DNA from: Amycolatopsis lexingtonensis
Lineage (GTDB): Bacteria > Actinomycetota > Actinomycetes > Mycobacteriales > Pseudonocardiaceae
Length of the DNA: 64,000 nucleotides
NCBI RefSeq assembly: GCF_014873755.1
Contig: NZ_JADBEG010000001.1
Coordinates: 4,590,501-4,654,500, forward strand
Direction: 5' to 3'
Shown here: in pieces, positions 26,891 through 33,821 of the stretch
How positions within the stretch are numbered: position 1 is the stretch's first letter
How the letters are laid out: the number at the start of each line of letters is the position of its first letter
The notes under the pieces: model-generated
Seen by the model: only the letters and a program-made list of their open reading frames with translations
What the model was told of the DNA's origin: nothing
Databases searched by the model: none
Program-made: the position numbers and the translations under genes

Positions 26891-27376
26891 GTGTATCCAG
26901 GAAGTTCGTTGTCTGAGCAGCAGCGGGAGTCCGCTGTTGCGTTGTTCGAGGCCGGGTATGGCGCGAAGGTGGTCGCGACCCGGTTGGGCGTGTCGCCGAT
27001 GGCGGTGCGACGCTTGCGTGATCGTTGGAGGTTGCGGAGCGCGGGAGCGCTGATGAGGGAGCCGGGTAAGCGGTCGTTCACCTTCGAGTTCAAGCGTGAG
27101 GTCGTGCGCCGGTTCGTCGATGGTGAGGCGTCGGCGATGGAGCTGGCGCGTGAGCATGATCTGTCGTCGCCGAAGCTGCTGGAAAACTGGGTCAGGGTGT
27201 ACCGGCGTGAGGGCGAGGACGCGTTGCGGCCCAAGCCGAAAGGCCGGCCGGGCAAGCCGGTTGACCCAGCCGGGCTCAGCGAGCTGGATCGCCTGCGGCA
27301 GGAGAACCTGGAGTTGTCGGCGAAGGTGGCGTTGCTGGAAAAATTGCGGGCCTTGAAGGAGCAGGGGCGAGGGTGA
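26891..27376 (+). CDS. IS3-family transposase OrfA (HTH protein)
   Basis: A 161-residue DNA-binding part of the transposase. It has two helix-turn-helix segments (QQRESAVALFEAGYGAKVVA... and FKREVVRRFVDGEASAMELA...) and a C-terminal leucine-zipper-like coiled coil (LRQENLELSAKVALLEKLRAL). This two-HTH form is typical of the IS150 group. Start GTG 26891, preceded by GGGGAGCGG. The stop overlaps the orfB start as GTGA; an A5 run at 27339-27343 could allow -1 frameshifting into an OrfAB fusion, but it is not a classical heptamer. Confidence 0.87.
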   Translation: MYPGSSLSEQQRESAVALFEAGYGAKVVATRLGVSPMAVRRLRDRWRLRSAGALMREPGKRSFTFEFKREVVRRFVDGEASAMELAREHDLSSPKLLENWVRVYRREGEDALRPKPKGRPGKPVDPAGLSELDRLRQENLELSAKVALLEKLRALKEQGRG

Positions 27377-28227
27377 AAACCCAGGTCATCGCCACCCTCA
27401 AGGCCGAGTATCCGCTGGCGGTGCTGCTGGCGGCCGCCGGGCTGGCACGCTCGACGTTCTTCTACCACCAGGCCCGGCTGACCCGGCCCGACCCGCAGGT
27501 CGAGCTGAAGGCGGCGGTCACCGAGCAGTTCGAGGCCGCCCGCGGCCGCTACGGGCATCGGCGTGTGCACGCGATGCTGCGCCGCGGGGGCTGGCGGGTA
27601 GCTAAGAAGACGGTGTTGAAGCTGATGAACATGCTGGGCCTGTTCTGCCAGGTCCGGCGGCCGCGCCGCTATCGGTCCTGGCTCGGGCAGATCGGCACGG
27701 TCGCGGCCAACGTGCTGGATCGCCAGTTCACCGCGGCGGCTCCGGACACGAAATGGGTCACCGACGTGACCGAGTTCCGTATCGGCGACCGCAAGGTCTA
27801 CTTGTCCCCGGTGATCGACTTGTTCGACCGATCCGTGATCGCCTACAGCCATGGCCCGTCCCCGAGTTTGGAACTGACGAACTCGTCGCTGCGCGCGGCG
27901 ATCGCGACCCTCGACGGCGCCGCCAGGCCGTTGGTGCACTCCGACCAGGGGTTCCAGTACCAGCACGTCTCCTGGCGGAGGTTGATCGAGGACGCGGGCC
28001 TGGCCCAGTCGATGTCCCGGCGAGCGAACTGCCTGGACAACTCCATGGCCGAGAACTTCTTCGGTCATTTGAAGGAAGAACTGTTCCACCACAACAGCTT
28101 CGACACCGTCGAGGAGTTCACCGCCGAGCTGGACGAGTACATCGACTGGTACAACACGATCCGCATCTCGACCACGCTTGAAGGCCTGAGCCCGGCCGAA
28201 TACCGAGCCCAGGCCCTCAAGCCCTAG
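27373..28227 (+). CDS. IS3-family transposase OrfB (DDE integrase core)
   Basis: A 284-residue catalytic part with an N-terminal HTH_21 region (YGHRRVHAMLRRGGWRVAKKTV) and an rve core. The DDE residues are visible: D in TDVTEF, D in HSDQGFQY, and E in ENFFGHLKEE. The terminal WYNTIRISTTLEGLSPAEY motif is standard for the family. It is uninterrupted. The frame is -1 relative to orfA and overlaps it by 4 bp. Confidence 0.92.
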   Translation: MKTQVIATLKAEYPLAVLLAAAGLARSTFFYHQARLTRPDPQVELKAAVTEQFEAARGRYGHRRVHAMLRRGGWRVAKKTVLKLMNMLGLFCQVRRPRRYRSWLGQIGTVAANVLDRQFTAAAPDTKWVTDVTEFRIGDRKVYLSPVIDLFDRSVIAYSHGPSPSLELTNSSLRAAIATLDGAARPLVHSDQGFQYQHVSWRRLIEDAGLAQSMSRRANCLDNSMAENFFGHLKEELFHHNSFDTVEEFTAELDEYIDWYNTIRISTTLEGLSPAEYRAQALKP

Positions 28228-28297
28228 CTTTACCTAGCCAGTCCAACTTCCAGGGGTCAGTTCACCGCCGCCGGTGCCCCCTTTCTTCCCTGCTCCC

Positions 28298-28963
28298 TCA
28301 GCCGACGCGCTCGATCCGCGCGCGCCGGATGAGGAACTTTCCGGGCTCCCGAACCTGTTCGAAGGCCGCGTTGTTCAGCAGCGTGCAGCTACCCGACACC
28401 GACGTGACTTCCACCGTGGTGGACTTCGAGTTGTCCAGGTTCGTCACCTTCAGCTTCGTCCCCGCCGGGAACTGGTTGCTCGACGCGGCCGGTGAGCCGC
28501 CTTCGCCCGAGAGCGTCACGGTCGACCCCGGGCACACGACGTCGCCGACGGCACCGGTGTCCACTCCGGACTGACCCTGTTGCTGGTCCTGTTGCTGCGC
28601 CAGCGCTTGCTGGGCCGGTGCTTGCGCCGCCGGGGCCTGGGCGGCTTGGCCGTTGTCCGCCACGACGTTCGCGGTGCACTCCGCGACCTGCCGCCGTTGC
28701 TGGATCAGGTCCACCACCGCCTGGCGGTTGGCGATCCGCGCGGCCGACTGCGCGTCCGGGTTCGCCTGCTGGCCCGCGATGAAGTTCAGATTGTTCCGCA
28801 GTGCGGTGTCGAGTCCCGCGCAGTTCTCCTTGGGAGCTTCGGCCGCGTTGCCCGCCGGGCTGCTCAGCGCGATCGCGGTCGCGGTGATGCCGGAAACCCC
28901 CAGCAACGCGGCCAGCCCGATGGTCGCCTGCTTGCGGTGCCGACCACTACTCAACCGGGGCAT
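28298..28963 (-). CDS. secreted protein with a DPBB-like C-terminal domain
   Basis: A 221-residue protein. An N-terminal signal or anchor helix (about 15-40, TIGLAALLGVSGITATAIAL) is followed by a helical part, then a Gln/Ala/Pro-rich linker (about 105-135). The C-terminal domain contains FPAGTKLKVTNLDNSKSTTVEV and LLNNAAFEQV. That pattern resembles double-psi beta-barrel (RlpA-like) domains, but the catalytic Asp/His of RlpA are not evident, so I infer a degenerate barrel. Role unknown; probably at the cell envelope. It sits just right of the IS and convergent with fumarase. Confidence 0.7.
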   Translation of the reverse strand: MPRLSSGRHRKQATIGLAALLGVSGITATAIALSSPAGNAAEAPKENCAGLDTALRNNLNFIAGQQANPDAQSAARIANRQAVVDLIQQRRQVAECTANVVADNGQAAQAPAAQAPAQQALAQQQDQQQGQSGVDTGAVGDVVCPGSTVTLSGEGGSPAASSNQFPAGTKLKVTNLDNSKSTTVEVTSVSGSCTLLNNAAFEQVREPGKFLIRRARIERVG

Positions 28964-29063
28964 GCGCCCTCCTCTCTGATCACCACCTCACCCCGGGACA
29001 CGGCTCGATCACGGAGGCGGTTCACCGCTTCCGCGAAATTTTCGACAGCTTCGACGGCGGAGT

Positions 29064-30461
29064 TCAGCCGACCGGGACGCCGTGGTCCGAACCATTGACG
29101 CGCGCCGCCGTGGCCAGCGCCCAGCGCCCGGTGGTGACCACGCCCAGCGCGAACACCAGCACCCCGCAGGCGGTGACGATCACCCACGCCACCCGGTCCG
29201 CCGCGGGCGAGGCCGCGGCGACGACCGCGCCGATCACCGCGACGCCCAGGGACGCGCCGACCTGGCGGCTGGTGGACGCCACCGCCGCCGCGAGACCCGC
29301 GCGTTCCCGCGGCATCCCGGACACCGCGGCGTTGGTGATCGGCGCGTTGAGCATGCCGAAGCCGGCGCCGAAGCACACGTACCCCAGCACCAGCACCGGA
29401 ATCGGCGTCGCCGGGCCGATCCCGGCGAGCACGACACCGGAGGCGGCGATCCCGGCGCCGGCGACCAGCAGCGGTAACCGCGGCCCGCGGGCGGCCACCA
29501 CCCGGCCCGACAGCGGCGCGCACACCGCCGTCACCGCGGCCATCGGCAGCGTCAGCAATCCCGCGTGCAGCGCGGAAAAGCCGCGGGTGTCCTGCAGGTA
29601 CAGCGTGTTGAGGAACAGGAACCCGGACAGCGCCGCGAAGCCGGTGACGGCGGTGAGCGTCGCGCCGGAGAACGGGACGCTTCGGAAGAACCTCAGTTCC
29701 AGCAAGGGATCCACGCGCCGCCGCTCGTACGGCAGCAGAAGGGCGAGCGCGAGCGCGGCCACGGCGAAGCAGCCGATGATCTCCGGCGACGTCCAGCCCG
29801 CGCCGCGGCCTTCGATGATCGCGTAGGTGAGCGAGGCCAGCAGCACGATCACCAGCACCTGCCCGACCGGGTCGAGGCGGCGCGGGTGCGGCGAGCGGGA
29901 CTCGGGGACGAACAGCGCCGTCAGGACGATCGCGGCGACGCCGACCGGGACGTTGATCCAGAAGATCGAGCGCCAGCCGGCCCAGCCGACGAGCGCGCCG
30001 CCGACCACCGGCCCGACCGCCATGCTCAGCCCGACCACCCCGGCCCACACGCCGATCGCGCGGGCGCGCTCGCGGGGTTCGGTGAAGACGTTGGTGACGA
30101 TGGACAGCGCGACCGGGTTGAGCATCGACCCGCCGATGGCCTGGAGCGCGCGGAAGGCGATCAGCGTCCCGACGTTGGGCGCGACGCCGCACAGCAGCGA
30201 GCCGAGGCTGAACAGCGCGAGGCCGGTCTGGAACGTCCGGCGCCGCCCGATCCGGTCGGCGGTCGAGCCGGAGAGCATGAGCAGGCTGGCCAGGACGAGC
30301 GTGTACGCGTCGATCGTCCACTGCAGACTCGCGACGGACGCGCCCAGCTCGTGGCGGATCGAGGGCAGGGCGAGGTTCACGATCGTGTTGTCGAGCCCGA
30401 CGATGAACAGGCTCATGCAGCAGACGGCCAGGACGACCCGGGGCCGGACGGACTGGGGCAC
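29064..30461 (-). CDS. MFS drug exporter, DHA2 (14-TM) type
   Basis: A major-facilitator transporter of 465 residues with about 14 hydrophobic segments, as in EmrB/QacA. Motif A appears as GSTADRIGRRRTFQTG, and motif D1-type LDNTIVNLALPSI is near the N-terminus. It likely extrudes hydrophobic or cationic compounds by proton antiport. I chose GTG 30461 because GAGGGTGCG precedes it; the frame extends to 30500, but that would place the start inside the operator-like inverted repeat. Probably controlled by a MarR- or TetR-type repressor encoded elsewhere. Confidence 0.85.
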   Translation of the reverse strand: MPQSVRPRVVLAVCCMSLFIVGLDNTIVNLALPSIRHELGASVASLQWTIDAYTLVLASLLMLSGSTADRIGRRRTFQTGLALFSLGSLLCGVAPNVGTLIAFRALQAIGGSMLNPVALSIVTNVFTEPRERARAIGVWAGVVGLSMAVGPVVGGALVGWAGWRSIFWINVPVGVAAIVLTALFVPESRSPHPRRLDPVGQVLVIVLLASLTYAIIEGRGAGWTSPEIIGCFAVAALALALLLPYERRRVDPLLELRFFRSVPFSGATLTAVTGFAALSGFLFLNTLYLQDTRGFSALHAGLLTLPMAAVTAVCAPLSGRVVAARGPRLPLLVAGAGIAASGVVLAGIGPATPIPVLVLGYVCFGAGFGMLNAPITNAAVSGMPRERAGLAAAVASTSRQVGASLGVAVIGAVVAAASPAADRVAWVIVTACGVLVFALGVVTTGRWALATAARVNGSDHGVPVG

Positions 30462-30471
30462 CGCACCCTCG

Positions 30472-30514
30472 CAATTAGTTGCACGAACAATATTAAGCAC
30501 TGTACAACTAATTG
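30472..30514. promoter_or_regulatory. long-spaced inverted repeat, candidate repressor operator
   Basis: CAATTAGTTG (30472-30481) and CAACTAATTG (30505-30514) are exact inverted repeats separated by 23 bp. Each half extends to a TAGTTG(C/T)AC site resembling MarR-family operators. The interval is markedly AT-rich (AATATTAAG) and lies directly upstream of the MFS gene, so it probably covers its promoter. Confidence 0.6.
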
Positions 30515-30527
30515 GGTGCGGTCTTCG

Positions 30528-30965
30528 TCAGGCCGGGAACAGCTCCGTGAGGCGGGCGAGGGTCTTCTCGATGCCCTGGGCGTTCTTGCGCGGGAACGGG
30601 CTGAGCGTGATGGCCAGCGGGAACTTCGCCGTCGACCAGTCGAACGTCTCGGTGACCTCGGTGCGGCCGTCGTCGAGGGGTTCGAGGCGCCAGCGCCAGC
30701 GGTGGCCGTTGAAGTGGCGCCAGGCGATCAGGCGGTCCTCTTCGAACTCGACCACGGTGTTGAGGATCTTGTAGGACGGGCCCAGCTTCATGTCCATGCC
30801 GAACGTGGCACCGAGCGAGAGCCGGTCCGGACCGCCCGGCTGGGCGGCCCGGACCGTGCCGGATCCGTCGATGAGCGGGTGCTGGCTCGGATCGGCCAGT
30901 AGCCCGAAGATCTTCTCCGGGGTCGTGGCGACGATCGCGGTGCGTGAGACCTGGCGGCTTCCCAT
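30528..30965 (-). CDS. SRPBCC-family protein (polyketide cyclase/START-like)
   Basis: A 145-residue protein of the SRPBCC ligand-binding fold. It begins with the typical strand-helix pattern (VSRTAIVATTPEKIFGLLADPSQHPLIDG) and ends with the long C-terminal helix (NAQGIEKTLARLTELF). Members bind hydrophobic ligands; the ligand is unknown. ATG 30965 is used; an adjacent GTG 3 bp upstream is equivalent. It is followed on the same strand by the MFS gene after a 66-bp gap that carries the operator-like repeat. Confidence 0.8.
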   Translation of the reverse strand: MGSRQVSRTAIVATTPEKIFGLLADPSQHPLIDGSGTVRAAQPGGPDRLSLGATFGMDMKLGPSYKILNTVVEFEEDRLIAWRHFNGHRWRWRLEPLDDGRTEVTETFDWSTAKFPLAITLSPFPRKNAQGIEKTLARLTELFPA

Positions 30966-30988
30966 CACCCGAGCCTAGGCCAGGGTGA

Positions 30989-31504
30989 TCACTTCGGCGG
31001 CGTGGTCTTCAGCACCACCGTGCGCTGGTCCAGCGGCGCGGCCAGCGCGACCGAGATCACCGGGTAGCGGATGTCCATCGTGCACATCTGGCCGGTCTGC
31101 GCCTTGGTTTCGCTCAGGTTGACGACGACGTGGTCGCCCGCCTGCTCGGTCGCCTCGCCGAGGGCGTGGCCGCAGCCACCCTCCTGGGCGCGGATGTTGA
31201 GGACGGTGCCGCCGTTGGCCGTCCACACCTCGTGCGGGAAGCCGCTGGGCAGCGCGGTCGCGTCGATCTTGGCGGGCGGCACCGGCGTACTGCCTTCGGG
31301 CACGGTGAGCCGCGGCTTCCCCGGCGGGTTCGCCGACGGCGTCCCCGGCAGCACCGATTCGCTCGGCGACGTCGAAACGCTCCCGGTCGGCGCGGCGGAG
31401 TCACCCCCGGCAGCGGGCTGGCTGGTTGGCAGGTCCTGGCCGGCGCAGGCCGTCGCCATCAGCAGGAACGCGCCTGTCCCGACCACCTTCGCTAAGTACC
31501 TCAT
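30989..31504 (-). CDS. lipoprotein, paralogue of the product of 31681-32175
   Basis: A 171-residue predicted lipoprotein. The signal peptide ends in the lipobox MATAC (Cys20), then a Ser/Pro/Gly linker to about residue 65. A compact domain with two cysteines follows (EGGCGHALGE and GQMCTMDIRY) and ends ALAAPLDQRTVVLKTTPP. The same C-terminal pattern occurs in the neighbouring lipoprotein, so the pair arose by duplication. Function unknown. A palindromic terminator separates the two. Confidence 0.8.
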   Translation of the reverse strand: MRYLAKVVGTGAFLLMATACAGQDLPTSQPAAGGDSAAPTGSVSTSPSESVLPGTPSANPPGKPRLTVPEGSTPVPPAKIDATALPSGFPHEVWTANGGTVLNIRAQEGGCGHALGEATEQAGDHVVVNLSETKAQTGQMCTMDIRYPVISVALAAPLDQRTVVLKTTPPK

Positions 31505-31581
31505 GCCCCCGAAGACGGAACGGGTGCCGCGCGGGGTTGCACGGAAGATCGCTCCGGTCCGGCTCGGCGAAAGCGGACAGC

Positions 31582-31615
31582 GAAAGCGGCACTTTCACGT
31601 GAAAGTGCCGCTTTC
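31582..31615. terminator. 34-bp perfect palindrome with TTTCACGTGAAA core
   Basis: The two 17-bp halves, GAAAGCGGCACTTTCAC and its reverse complement, abut exactly. It lies between the two tandem lipoprotein genes (66 bp after the upstream gene's stop), where it would stop or attenuate read-through. The inner CGGCACTTTCACGTGAAAGT... is the same as at 15091-15132. Confidence 0.75.
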
Positions 31616-31680
31616 TGGTCATGGTCTGGGAGGGCGGTCCCGAGCATCCCGGGGCCGCCCTCCCAGCGTCCGGGGCGGGG

Positions 31681-32175
31681 TCAGCCCTGGCGGAGCACCA
31701 CCGTGCGCGTGCCGAGCGGCTCGGCCAGTGCCAGCGGGATCGTGATCTCGCGGATGTAGTCCGGGCACATCTGGCCCTTCTTCCCCGCGCTGACGGCGAT
31801 CAGCACCACCACCTGCTGCGGCGTCTGGTCACCGACCCGGGCCGAGACGCGGCGGCAGCCGCCCTCCTCGGCCTGGAGGATGATCGTCTTGCCGTCGACG
31901 CTGCGGGTCAGGCTGCGCGGGTAGCCCTCGGGCAGGGAACGCGCGTCGACCTGGGACTCCGCGATCACGTCGTCGCCCGGGGCGATGCCCTGGGTGGGGC
32001 GGCCGACCGTCTGGGACGGGGGCGGGGCCACCGGCGGCGAACCCGGCAGCGAGGACGAAGACGACGTCGTGGGCGTCTCCACGCCGGTGCTGCCCGGCGC
32101 CGCCCCGGAGTCCGAACGAGCCCCGCACGCGGTCAGCGTCAGGAGCAGCAGGACCGTACCCAGCAGTGTGCGCAT
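31681..32175 (-). CDS. lipoprotein, paralogue of the product of 30989-31504
   Basis: A 164-residue predicted lipoprotein. MRTLLGTVLLLLTLTAC has a lipobox with Cys17; a Ser/Thr/Pro-rich linker follows to about residue 65. The C-terminal domain (EGGCRRVSARVGD, GQMCPDYIREI, ALAEPLGTRTVVLRQ) aligns with the other lipoprotein: both share the EGGC and GQMC cysteines and the terminal RTVVL strand. ATG 32175 is the signal-peptide start; an in-frame ATG at 32211 would add a charged tail. Unknown function. Confidence 0.8.
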   Translation of the reverse strand: MRTLLGTVLLLLTLTACGARSDSGAAPGSTGVETPTTSSSSSLPGSPPVAPPPSQTVGRPTQGIAPGDDVIAESQVDARSLPEGYPRSLTRSVDGKTIILQAEEGGCRRVSARVGDQTPQQVVVLIAVSAGKKGQMCPDYIREITIPLALAEPLGTRTVVLRQG

Positions 32176-32211
32176 ACCTGCCAGACGGACCGGACGCCGA
32201 AAGGGTTGCAC

Positions 32212-33009
32212 CTACCGGTGCGCCGCCCGGCCGCGGGCCAGGCTCAGCACCACCACCCCCGCGAGGGTGACCGCGAGCAGCAGGACCGTCGCCGCCGAGG
32301 CGAGGAACACCTGGCCGCGGTCGGTCAGGGCGAAGACGCTCGCCGGGAGCGTGCGCCAGTCCGGCGGGTACAGCATCATCGTCGCGCCCAGCTCGCCCAT
32401 CGACATCGCCAGCGCGAGGCTCGCCGACGCCGTCATCGCCGGGAGCAGCACCGGTACGCGCACGCGCAGCAACACCCGGACGGGGGAGGCCCCGAGTGAC
32501 GCCGCCGCCTGCGCGAGCTGCGGGTCGACGCGGGTGAGCGCTGCCGACACCGTGCTGAAGGCGAACGGCAGCACGATCAGCAGGTGCCCGAGCAGCACGA
32601 TCCAGCGGGTGCCGTTGAACGCCAGCGGCGGCCGGCTGAACGCCACCAGCAGCGCCAGCCCCAGCACCACCGACGGCACCGCGATCGGCAGGTGGAACAC
32701 CGTGCCGGCGAGCCGCCGCAGCCGCCGCGGCGCGGTCTCCGCGGCCAGCGCCGCCCACGTGCCGAGCAGGACCGCCGCCGCGCCCGCGATGACGCCGGTC
32801 TGGATGCTCACCGACAGGCTCGCGAACGTCTCCCCCGCCAGCGCCGCCGAATAGTGGCCGAGGGTGAACCCGCCCGGCAGCACGCCCGTCCAGTGCCCGG
32901 CGAACGACGCGAGCACGATCATCACCAGCGGGGCCGCGACGACGACCGCGAACACCACGCCGAACACCAGACACAGCAGCACCTTGCTACGCCGCGTCCA
33001 CAGCAGCAC
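32212..33009 (-). CDS. 2-aminoethylphosphonate-type ABC permease (PhnV-like)
   Basis: A 265-residue BPD_transp_1 permease with six hydrophobic segments. The cytoplasmic EAA loop appears as AAASLGASPVRVLLRVRVPVLLPAM. It overlaps the other permease gene by 23 bp. Together they form the membrane channel of the importer whose ATPase and binding protein lie upstream. Last gene of the operon. Assignment to AEP rests on the adjacent catabolic genes; iron or polyamine uptake is the family alternative. Confidence 0.8.
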   Translation of the reverse strand: MLLWTRRSKVLLCLVFGVVFAVVVAAPLVMIVLASFAGHWTGVLPGGFTLGHYSAALAGETFASLSVSIQTGVIAGAAAVLLGTWAALAAETAPRRLRRLAGTVFHLPIAVPSVVLGLALLVAFSRPPLAFNGTRWIVLLGHLLIVLPFAFSTVSAALTRVDPQLAQAAASLGASPVRVLLRVRVPVLLPAMTASASLALAMSMGELGATMMLYPPDWRTLPASVFALTDRGQVFLASAATVLLLAVTLAGVVVLSLARGRAAHR

Positions 33010-33820
33010 CGCGACCCCTTCCCGCGAGAACCCGGTAACTCCCGTACAACAGCAGCGAAAGCACGACGTCGACCAGCGCGACGACGCTCGCCGCCGGGAA
33101 GTCGAAGGTGACGATCCCCTTGCCGTACACCAGCATCGGCAACGTCGTGACGCCCTTCGCGCCGAGGAACAGCACGATGCCGAACTCGTTGAGCGCGAGC
33201 AGCAGCGTCAGGCAGGCGCCGGAGGCCAGCGACGGCAGCGCCGCGGGCAGCACCACCCGCCACAGCACCCGGCCCGGCCGCGCGCCGAGCGACGCCGCGA
33301 CGTCCAGGTGGACGCCGGGGATCTGCCCGAACGCCGCCAGCGCCGGCCGCATCACGAACGGCGTGTAGAACGTGACCTCGGCCAGCAGCACGCCCCACGG
33401 CGAGTACAGGAACCCGCCCGCGCCGAACACGCCCGCGCTGCCGTAGAGGAACGTGAACGCCAGCGCGATGAGGAACGACGGGAACGCGAGCACCGTGTCG
33501 ACCAGCCGCGACAGCGTCCGCGCGCCGGGGAACGGGACGAACGCGATGACCAGGGCGAGGAACGTGCCGAGGACAACGCAGCCGGCGGTGGCGCCCAGCG
33601 CGAGCAGCACCGTCTGGAGCGCCGCGTCGCGGAACTCCGCCGAGCCGAGCACCTCGGCCCAGACCGCGAAGCCGAACCCGGCGTCCGTGGTCAGCGACTG
33701 CCCGGCGACGAGCACCAGCGGGTAGCCGAAGAACACCGCGACGACCACCAGCGGCGGCAGCACCCACAGCGAACCCGGTCGTGAGTGTTTGGTCGGGTTG
33801 GAACCCGACCGAACACTCAC
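32987..33820 (-). CDS. 2-aminoethylphosphonate-type ABC permease (PhnU-like)
   Basis: A 277-residue permease with six or seven membrane segments and the EAA loop VAASLGARPGRVLWRVVLPAALPSL. The annotated GTG at 33820 overlaps the ATPase stop (GTGA). However, the first 13-14 codons (MSVRSGSNPTKHS...) are simply the translation of the palindrome at 33780-33821. The conserved protein begins around WVLPPLVVVAVFF, where a GTG at 33766 is possible. Partner of the other permease. Confidence 0.8.
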   Translation of the reverse strand: MSVRSGSNPTKHSRPGSLWVLPPLVVVAVFFGYPLVLVAGQSLTTDAGFGFAVWAEVLGSAEFRDAALQTVLLALGATAGCVVLGTFLALVIAFVPFPGARTLSRLVDTVLAFPSFLIALAFTFLYGSAGVFGAGGFLYSPWGVLLAEVTFYTPFVMRPALAAFGQIPGVHLDVAASLGARPGRVLWRVVLPAALPSLASGACLTLLLALNEFGIVLFLGAKGVTTLPMLVYGKGIVTFDFPAASVVALVDVVLSLLLYGSYRVLAGRGRGAAVDAA

Positions 33821-33821
33821 G
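33780..33821. repeat. long palindrome inside the AEP operon
   Basis: CGTGAGTGTTTGGTCGGGTT (33780-33799) and AACCCGACCGAACACTCACG (33802-33821) are inverted repeats of 20 bp with one G-U-compatible mismatch and a 2-nt gap. It begins exactly at the ATPase stop codon and forms the start of the permease frame. As RNA it would be a very stable hairpin between two genes of one operon, likely lowering permease expression. Confidence 0.75.

Larger units (their letters stand above)
26831..28264 (+). mobile_element. IS3-family insertion sequence, 1434 bp, apparently complete
   Basis: Terminal inverted repeats begin TGAACCGCTCCCCGGAAGTT on the left and (reverse complement of the right end) TGAACTGACCCCTGGAAGTT. 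They match at 23 of 27 positions and end TGGACTGG on both sides. A 4-bp target duplication CCGC flanks the element (26827-26830 and 28265-28268). It carries orfA and orfB of the IS3/IS150 type, both uninterrupted, so it may be active. Codon usage in orfA is visibly less GC-rich than in neighbours, consistent with recent arrival. Confidence 0.9.
26815..28281 (+). terminator. fumarase terminator hairpin split by an IS
   Basis: GGGGACACCGGC (26815-26826) lies left of the element and GCCGGTGCCCCC (28270-28281) right of it. They are reverse complements over 12 positions with one mismatch, and the flanks continue (AAGGGAAG... and ...CTTTCTTCCC). Removing the IS and one copy of the 4-bp duplication restores a hairpin with a 5-nt loop followed by CTTTCTTCCCT. 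The insertion therefore went into the loop. As an intact terminator it no longer exists. Confidence 0.7.
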
